The notes under the pieces: generated by a model
Told to the model about the DNA's origin: nothing
What the model saw: the letters and a program-made list of their open reading frames with translations, nothing else
Database searches by the model: none
Part shown: in pieces, positions 59,801 through 64,000 of the stretch
Numbering within the stretch: the first letter of the stretch is position 1
Layout of the letters: each line of letters begins with the position of its first letter
NCBI RefSeq assembly: GCF_010730195.1
Contig: NZ_AP022613.1
Coordinates: forward strand, 1,798,001 to 1,862,000
Source: Mycobacterium conspicuum
GTDB taxonomy: Bacteria; Actinomycetota; Actinomycetes; Mycobacteriales; Mycobacteriaceae
Direction: 5' to 3'
DNA: 64,000 nucleotides
Program-made: the position numbers and the translations under genes

Positions 59801-61096
59801 CGCCGACGCAAGTCTGGCCGTGAGCCAGGGGCGATGCCCGATGACGGTTACGGCGACGTGTTTTTGGTGATCGACAACTACGCGGCGCTGGCTAGCGAGT
59901 ATCCGGCGCTGGTCGAAGACAAGGTGAACCGACTGATCAAGGAAGGGCCGACGTTCGGTATTCACGTGGTGGCCGCGGTCTCCAAGAGCACCGACCTGCA
60001 GGTGTCGGTACGCGCGGACTTCGGGTCTCGAGTCGAGCTGCGCCTGGCCGATATCAACGATGCCCAACTGGTGGCCAAGCCCCGCCTGGCCGCCGAGGTC
60101 CCTTCGGGCCGGCCAGGGCGCGGCATGATCGGACAGAACTACGAGCGCGCCGGCTGGGACCCGGTGGGGTTGCACACCCTGATGGCCCGCCCGGCGCTGG
60201 AGTCCACCGCTGGCGAGGTGTTCGACTCACGCAGCGTGACCGATGCCGTCAGCCGGGTGGCCAGCGGGTTTACCCCGGCGGCGAAGGTTCGCCGGCTGCC
60301 CCAACGGGTCGCGCGGGCCGAGCTGGCCGCCCGCGCGAGCGGGGATGGCCGGGCGGCGTCGGCGATGGTGTGGGCGCTCGATGAGACCGAGCGTCCGGTG
60401 TTCTTCGACGGCCAGCATCTGGTGATCACGGGGCAAACCAAGTGCGGGCGCACCACGGCGTGCGCGACGGTGATGCGCGAGATTGGGCGGGTCTATGCCC
60501 CGGGCGCCGAGGCGTCGACAAGTCAAGTGGTGACAGGGCAGGCGGGCCGCCCGGCCGCGCAGGTGTGGCTGATTGATCCGCGCCGCCAGCTGCTCAGTGT
60601 GCTGGATTCGTCGTATGTGCACCGCTTCGCGTCGACACCGACGGCGGTCAAGCAGCGCATGGATGAGTTGGCCCAGGTGCTTGCGCCGCGGATGCCCAGC
60701 GACGATGTGTCGGTTGATCAGATCGGCCAGCGGCACTGGGAGGGCCCGGAGGTCTTTTTGATCATCGATGATTCTGAGCGGCTGCCGGCTGGCTACGACT
60801 CTCCGCTGGTCCCGATCGCTCCGTTCGTCCAGGCGGGCGCCGACGTGGGGTTGCACATCGTCTACACCCGGTTGTTCGGGGCGTTCATGGCGGGGCTGGG
60901 GGCTGATCCGGTACTGAGGCTGCTTCGGGATGCCACCGAGCCGCTGCTGGTCATGGATTCTGACCCGGACCCCGGCTTTGTGAAGGGGAAATGGAAGGGG
61001 CACTCGATGCCGCGGGGCCGCGGATTCTTGATGAATACCGCCGAATCGGGCGAATCGGGAATTTACGTCCAAGTAGCCGATGCCGGGTTGGGCTAG
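56867..61096 (+). CDS. eccC: ESX FtsK/SpoIIIE-type ATPase EccC (unsplit)
   Basis: This 1,409-residue motor ATPase of the type VII system has two transmembrane helices near residues 38-60 and 70-88 (SVVLIVGLMGLVGAMVWVSF, LFPIVMVGGLMAMLFGG). A stalk domain is followed by three ATPase domains. P-loops are GTTGSGKT near residue 507, GAQGSGKT near residue 890 and a degenerate GQTKCGRTT near residue 1188, where Arg replaces the Walker lysine. The first Walker B lies in PVLMVVIDEFAELF. The third domain normally binds the C-terminal signal of EsxB-type substrates. It is one gene, unlike the split eccCa/eccCb of ESX-1. It overlaps eccB by four bases. Confidence 0.94.
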   Translation: MKHGFARKETAEAPSFRPETIELLTPLKVPPPQSKPLWSVVLIVGLMGLVGAMVWVSFASGARSFTGAGSLFPIVMVGGLMAMLFGGRGGSQEMSRSKLDALRARFCMVMDELRGITSELADRLDENYRWYHPAPETLEASVGSVRMWERKPNGSDAWFGVARVGVGMTDLVESHAAVFAEPQDAPTDIELEPVTGKVLQEFMQYQTVAYGVPALVSLMVEPGYELRGPRERVLALMRAIICELVFFHGPDHLRLVVVTSDVAEWDWVKWLPHAGDPVVEDGAGPVRMVYGSVADFVAAQADALSLRGRGDFRARLGASKDPINPLPHTLIVCDAEVGWDRFGSPEGVNGLTFFDVRGSGRVPACRDPRRVLYIGENAVINAVPRDPVTWDAQGNEPQFFAYADQVSRDAAETFAERMSRWRLAEAYEAIEINTGQRVMARDILSYYGIEDAANIDFEGLWASRSDINSPQRLKVPLGNRADNNELFFVDLKEGSQGGQGPHGVMAGTTGSGKTMMLRALIESLILGHPPQNLQFMLADLKGGSGVRPFAGVPHVAQIITDLEEDQSLMGRFVDALDGEIARRKALCDLAGADDATEYNKLRADQLSSGAAEVLPALPVLMVVIDEFAELFKLMGSEIQVALDRICRQGRAYWVHLHMASQQIDTRAEALLENMGYRLALQTKTPQAAAAIGVPNAVNLRGSGQCYFLEGSPSNSTLTKFQGEFLWREYRKPGTEDLDGGPQAEGASVSYFAPQLFSTDFTPLPLPDESEASAPADDAGGDVDEVIEAPRDSEDAEAVTALMRPQVGRIIIDQLRRIDFEPYRLWKPPLGAPWSVEKLVNTHLGRRWDSDYARTPNLVFPIGLVDRPFKHDQHPLTVDVSGPGANVVIVGAQGSGKTTALQDLICAAAMTHTPEQVQVYCLAFSSAALGSVAELPHVGGVAMSLDGDGVRRTVAEMTALLASRKRSFEATGVMSMEVFRRRKSGREPGAMPDDGYGDVFLVIDNYAALASEYPALVEDKVNRLIKEGPTFGIHVVAAVSKSTDLQVSVRADFGSRVELRLADINDAQLVAKPRLAAEVPSGRPGRGMIGQNYERAGWDPVGLHTLMARPALESTAGEVFDSRSVTDAVSRVASGFTPAAKVRRLPQRVARAELAARASGDGRAASAMVWALDETERPVFFDGQHLVITGQTKCGRTTACATVMREIGRVYAPGAEASTSQVVTGQAGRPAAQVWLIDPRRQLLSVLDSSYVHRFASTPTAVKQRMDELAQVLAPRMPSDDVSVDQIGQRHWEGPEVFLIIDDSERLPAGYDSPLVPIAPFVQAGADVGLHIVYTRLFGAFMAGLGADPVLRLLRDATEPLLVMDSDPDPGFVKGKWKGHSMPRGRGFLMNTAESGESGIYVQVADAGLG

Positions 61097-61193
61097 ATCG
61101 CTGATGGGCCGCGCGTAAGTCGGTGCGCGCCGATACACTTTTGTCATCAGACCGGGTAAATGCTCCGGTCGGTTGTTTGCGGGGAGGATTTCT

Positions 61194-61490
61194 ATGTTTG
61201 TCGAGGCGTTACCTGCTGGGATTGATGCGTCGGCGTCGGGGTTGGCGGGGATCGGGTCGGCGGTAGCGGCGGGTAACGCTGCGGGCGCGGCGCCGACGCT
61301 GGGTGTGGTGCCGCCGGCGCCCGAGCCTGCCTCGGTTCTGTTGGCCGCGGCGTTCGGCACGCACGCCGGGGTGTACCAGGCGACTCAGGCGATCGGGTCG
61401 GTGATTCATGCGATGTTTGTCTCGACGATGGGTGCCAGCTCGGCCGACTACGCCGCGACCGAGGCGATCAACACCGTCGCGATGGTCTAA
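61194..61490 (+). CDS. PE-family protein
   Basis: This 98-residue protein starts at the ATG at 61194, behind GGGGAGG. It forms the PE helical hairpin: MFVEALPAGIDASASGLAGIGSAVAAGNAAGA, then AAAFGTHAGVYQATQAIGSVIHAMF, ending with the secretion signal YAATE. The usual Pro-Glu near residue 8 is replaced by PAG. PE proteins are secreted as dimers with PPE partners; the PPE gene starts 23 bases downstream. Confidence 0.88.
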   Translation: MFVEALPAGIDASASGLAGIGSAVAAGNAAGAAPTLGVVPPAPEPASVLLAAAFGTHAGVYQATQAIGSVIHAMFVSTMGASSADYAATEAINTVAMV

Positions 61491-61513
61491 CCCGAGGGTC
61501 GCGGCCCCCAGCC

Positions 61514-62671
61514 ATGGATTACGAGGTCCCACCGGAGATCAACTCGGGCCGGATGTACGCCGGCCTGGGTTCGGCGTCTTTGATGGACTCGGCGGCGGCG
61601 TGGCAGGCGCTCTCCGCGCAGCTGGGCTCGGCAGGAGCGGCGTTTCAGGCGGTGATCGAGGCGCTGACGAGCACGGCGTGGCTGGGTCCGTCGTCGATGA
61701 CGATGGCGTTGGCCGCCGCACCGTATGTGGTGTGGATGATCGCCACCGCCGAGCAATGCCAGGCGGCGGCTGCGGCTGCCGCTGCGGCGGCGGCGGCGTT
61801 TGAGGCCGCCCGGGCGGGGGTGGTGCCCCCGCCGGTGATCGCCGAGAACCGCGCCCAGCTGGCGGCGCTGGTTGCGACCAACTTCATGGGGTTCAACACC
61901 CCGGCGATCATGGCCAACGAGGCTCACTACGCCCAGATGTGGTCCCAGGACACCTCGACGATGTATGGCTTCGCCGGCCAGGCCTCGGGCATCACCGGCA
62001 CGCTGGTCCCGTTCGGCCCGCCGCTGGCGAACTCTGATCCGATGGGGCTGGCGGCGCAAGCGGCCGCATTGGGCCAGTCGGGCGGCACCTCAGCCGGACA
62101 GCAGCCGATGAATTTCGCCAGTAACGCCGGCTTGCCCGCCGGTTTGGACGGCGAGACGATGCTGTCGATAGGCCCGGAGTTGGTCAGCAGCATTCCCCAA
62201 GCGCTACAAGGGCTTTCCTCACCGTTGAGCGGCGGGCTGGGGTCAAGCGGGCTGGGCCAGTTCCAATCCCTGCTGAGCCCGTTCATGAGTTTTATGAATC
62301 CGGGCATGTTCGGTGCGGGCGGGGCGTCAACGTTAACGAGTGCCGGCGGGCCCGGGCTTGCGGGGCTGGGCGGGGCAGCCTCGGAAGTGGAGGCCACGGC
62401 CGGCCGGGCGGGATCGCTGGGCGGGTTATCGGTGCCGGCGACCTGGACGTCCGGGGGCGCCGGTGTGGAGTCCGCCAGTACCGCGCGGGCGGTCGCACCG
62501 GTGGCCGCCTCGGGCGGGGGTCCCTCGGTGGCGGCCGCGCCGGCCACCACCACCGGGGGCTCGGGGATGTATGGGGGTACGCCGATGGCCGCTGGGATGC
62601 ACGGCCGCGGCACCGACAGTGACGGCACACCGCGGTATGGAAAACCGGTCAAAGTGCTACGCCGACGCTAG
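61514..62671 (+). CDS. PPE-family protein, SVP subgroup
   Basis: This 385-residue protein starts at the ATG at 61514. The N-terminal PPE domain (residues 1-175) has the name-giving EVPPEINSGRMYAG, the W-x-G type turn in STAWLGPSSMTMALAA and a poly-Ala helix (residues 84-95). The C-terminus carries GGLSVPATW near residue 298, which puts it in the PPE-SVP subgroup. It is expected to bind the preceding PE protein and the EspG chaperone encoded at 63522. Confidence 0.9.
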   Translation: MDYEVPPEINSGRMYAGLGSASLMDSAAAWQALSAQLGSAGAAFQAVIEALTSTAWLGPSSMTMALAAAPYVVWMIATAEQCQAAAAAAAAAAAAFEAARAGVVPPPVIAENRAQLAALVATNFMGFNTPAIMANEAHYAQMWSQDTSTMYGFAGQASGITGTLVPFGPPLANSDPMGLAAQAAALGQSGGTSAGQQPMNFASNAGLPAGLDGETMLSIGPELVSSIPQALQGLSSPLSGGLGSSGLGQFQSLLSPFMSFMNPGMFGAGGASTLTSAGGPGLAGLGGAASEVEATAGRAGSLGGLSVPATWTSGGAGVESASTARAVAPVAASGGGPSVAAAPATTTGGSGMYGGTPMAAGMHGRGTDSDGTPRYGKPVKVLRRR

Positions 62672-62813
62672 CCCCACATTAGTCACATGAGGCGAGAAAA
62701 AATTTGTGCAAAATAGGTTGCGCCGACCATTGCCCGGCGTTAGATCAGGCCAATAGACTGGTCACACAGCAACGCTGAAATAAAATCACCTGCGCTTTAA
62801 GGAGAGCTTTATT
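62672..62813 (+). promoter_or_regulatory. Leader region of the esx pair
   Basis: This 142-bp AT-richer gap between the PPE and the first esx gene contains AAAAAATTTGTGCAAAATAGG and ends with AAGGAGAG as ribosome site (62799-62806). It probably holds a separate promoter for the highly expressed esx pair. No hairpin terminator is evident after the PPE gene. Confidence 0.45.
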
Positions 62814-63110
62814 ATGGCCACCCGCTTTATGACCGACCCGCACGCGATGCGGGGCATGGCCGGCCGTTTCGAGGGACACGCCCAAACCGTTGAGGACGGG
62901 GCCCGCAAGATGTGGGCGTCCTCGCAGAACATCGCCGGCGCCGGCTGGAGCGGGCAGGCTCAGGCCACGTCCTACGACACCATGGGCCAGATGAATCAGG
63001 CGTTCCGCAACATCGTGAACATGCTGCACGGGGTGCGCGACGGCCTGATCCGCGATGCCAACAACTACGAGACCCAAGAGCAGGCCTCTCAGCAGATCCT
63101 GAGCAGCTAG
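62814..63110 (+). CDS. WXG100 protein, EsxM-like (ESX-5 'QILSS' subgroup)
   Basis: This 98-residue secreted helical hairpin has MATRFMTDPHAMRGMAGRFE at its start, W-S-G turn in GAGWSGQAQATSYD, the secretion signal YETQE and the QQILSS ending. These are the hallmarks of the EsxM/EsxJ/EsxK/EsxP/EsxW group of ESX-5. It pairs with the next gene as a heterodimer and carries the export signal for both. Confidence 0.93.
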   Translation: MATRFMTDPHAMRGMAGRFEGHAQTVEDGARKMWASSQNIAGAGWSGQAQATSYDTMGQMNQAFRNIVNMLHGVRDGLIRDANNYETQEQASQQILSS

Positions 63111-63156
63111 CCGCCGGGTCCGAAACCAACTTTTACGCCAAGGAGACTGGAGAACA

Positions 63157-63441
63157 ATGTCGATCAACTACCAGTTCGGTGATGTCGATGCCCACGGCGC
63201 CCTCATCCGCGCCCAGGCCGCTGCCCTGGAGGCCGAGCACCAAGCGATCGTGCGCGACGTGCTCGCGGCTGGGGATTTCTGGGGCGGCGCTGGCTCGACG
63301 GCCTGCCAGGAGTTCATCACCCAGTTGGGCCGCAACTTCCAGGTGATCTACGAGCAAGCCAGCGCCCACGGGCAGAAGGTGCAGACCGCCGGTGCCAACA
63401 TGAACAGCACCGACAGCGCCGTCGGATCTTCGTGGGCCTAG
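63157..63441 (+). CDS. WXG100 protein, EsxN-like (ESX-5 Mtb9.9 subgroup)
   Basis: This 94-residue partner of the EsxM-like protein is very similar to EsxN: MSINYQFGDVDAHGALIRAQ, the turn GDFWGGAGSTACQEFI and RNFQVIYEQASAHGQKVQ. It lacks its own export signal, as expected for the EsxA-side partner. The gene follows 46 bases after its partner, with AAGGAGACTGGAG upstream. Confidence 0.93.
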   Translation: MSINYQFGDVDAHGALIRAQAAALEAEHQAIVRDVLAAGDFWGGAGSTACQEFITQLGRNFQVIYEQASAHGQKVQTAGANMNSTDSAVGSSWA

Positions 63442-63465
63442 CCTGCACTGGTCGAGGGCGACGAT

Positions 63466-63493
63466 GTGGCGGCACCGGATGCGGTGCCGCCAC
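63466..63493. terminator. Perfect 12-bp hairpin between esxN-like and espG
   Basis: The stem GTGGCGGCACCG (63466-63477) pairs with 63482-63493 around a 4-base GATG loop. It lies 25 bases after the esxN-like stop and 28 before espG. It can terminate most esx transcripts while letting a fraction read on into espG. Confidence 0.75.
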
Positions 63494-63521
63494 GTTTGCG
63501 TTAGCGACCAGGGAGCCTTCG

Positions 63522-64000
63522 ATGATGACCGCTGAAATTCCCACCACCCCGACCGCCGACATCACCGTCAACCTCGAGGGGCTGTGGCTGCTGCAAGCCA
63601 TGCTGGGCATTTCCCTGCTTGCCCCTGAGCTGCGCGGGCGGCCCTACGGGCAACCGCAGAGCGCCGAATGGCTCACCGCGCACCCGGGTTTGGCTGTGCT
63701 GGTCGACCAGGGCATTGCCGATGAGGGCGCGGTGGTGCGTTCCGATATCGCGGCGCGCATGAAGGTATTGGCCAGCCCTGACGTCGAAGTGATCCTGTTG
63801 GTGTCTCGCGGGCCGATAAACGTGGTGACACCGGTGGTGATGGACGAGCCCAGCACCTGGCGTGCGATACCCGATGAGCAGCTGCGCGTTGTGCTGGCCC
63901 GCCGCGACGGCCGCTGGGCCTCGGCGGTGCGCGCCGGGTCCTACATCACCATCGACGATTGCCCTGGAACCGATCAGGAGTGGGTGCAACGCCTGGTCGG
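63522..64000 (+). CDS. espG: EspG-family PE/PPE chaperone, 3' truncated by the window edge
   Basis: The first 159 residues start at ATG 63522 (or 63525) behind GGGAG. Conserved EspG features: a first strand/helix ITVNLEGLWLLQAMLGI, then LTAHPGLAVLVDQGIADEGAVV and a beta-rich core (VEVILLVSRGPI, LRVVLARRDGRWASAVRAGSYITI). EspG binds the tip of the PPE partner in PE-PPE dimers in the cytosol and delivers them to the secretion machine. Position directly after PE, PPE and the esx pair is the standard ESX order. The stop lies outside the window. Confidence 0.87.
   Translation, partial: MMTAEIPTTPTADITVNLEGLWLLQAMLGISLLAPELRGRPYGQPQSAEWLTAHPGLAVLVDQGIADEGAVVRSDIAARMKVLASPDVEVILLVSRGPINVVTPVVMDEPSTWRAIPDEQLRVVLARRDGRWASAVRAGSYITIDDCPGTDQEWVQRLV

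Larger units (their letters stand above)
36953..64000. mobile_element. Integrated plasmid-like element carrying a type VII (ESX) secretion locus; right end outside the window
   Basis: Next to tRNA-Val(CAC) stand an integrase and excisionase facing the tRNA. Plasmid-type genes follow (DUF2637, WhiB, XRE regulator, ParDE), with an ESX cluster including eccB, eccC, PE, PPE, esx pair and espG. None of this is in the syntenic M. tuberculosis segment. The gene set is like that of conjugative mycobacterial plasmids with ESX loci. The left boundary is inferred from the tRNA; the matching attachment repeat must lie beyond base 64,000, so the extent is unproven. Confidence 0.65.

Noticed and set aside
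61760..61800. Alanine-coding GCG/GCT run in the PPE gene, considered as a contingency repeat
   Set aside because: Codons are mixed, not a pure tandem repeat, and poly-Ala helices are ordinary in PPE domains.
1..64000. CRISPR arrays, restriction-modification or other known defence systems
   Set aside because: No regularly spaced repeats and no Cas, methyltransferase-endonuclease or other known defence signature were seen.

Overview
The window is high-GC actinobacterial DNA from a slow-growing Mycobacterium, most likely of the M. avium complex or a relative. The left 17 kb follows, gene for gene, the M. tuberculosis block from hemY (Rv2677c) to clpC2 (Rv2667). It also carries an arabinofuranosyltransferase, DUF732 proteins and a GH6 cellulase. 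The far right carries PE, PPE, Esx and Ecc genes, which are specific to mycobacteria.

Core chromosome (1-17.5 kb): the end of hemY, hemQ for coproheme decarboxylation, and a translationally coupled methyltransferase; then an amidohydrolase, msrB, aftC, a lipoprotein alpha/beta hydrolase, a RibD-like reductase, zapE, a GNAT acetyltransferase, an exported protein and clpC2 with two palindromic operators. After these come a DUF732 protein, an alanine/glycine symporter, an alpha/beta hydrolase, a GH6 hydrolase and a short-chain dehydrogenase.

Accessory remnant (17.7-22.2 kb): small membrane and orphan genes, including relatives of genes found inside the prophage-like element further right. I read this as the eroded end of an older element. 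Next is a three-layer IS nest (22,207-27,383): an ISL3-family element with 8-bp target repeats, its transposase split by an IS21-family element (4-bp repeats), and an intact IS3-family element near its other end. The single-base frameshifts I found in the window's mobile DNA lie almost entirely here.

Satellite-like element (27,399-36,458): a 9.1-kb phiRv2-type element in tRNA-Val(GAC). It is bounded by a 24-bp duplication of the tRNA 3' end and by paired integrase-arm repeats. It encodes integrase, excisionase, a DUF3631 replication ATPase, a scaffold-like protein, an HK97-fold capsid and a small terminase, but no large terminase, portal or tail genes. It therefore looks like a capsid-forming phage satellite. 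A minus-strand cargo operon of unknown function occupies its right end.

tRNA cluster (36.4-36.95 kb): Val(GAC), Cys, Gly (minus strand) and Val(CAC) (plus strand).

ESX element (about 37 kb to beyond the window): a second, unrelated integrase/excisionase pair abuts tRNA-Val(CAC). Beyond it lies a plasmid-like locus: DUF2637 protein, DUF4226 protein, EspC-, EspB-, EspL- and EspK-like genes, a WhiB/XRE control module, three DUF4226 proteins with exchangeable C-terminal enzymatic domains, a ParDE toxin-antitoxin pair, eccB, eccC, PE, PPE-SVP, an esxM/esxN-like pair and the start of espG. This looks like a type VII secretion locus of the conjugative-plasmid class carried in integrated form. The rest of the machinery (eccD, mycP, eccE, any relaxase or type IV genes) would lie beyond base 64,000.
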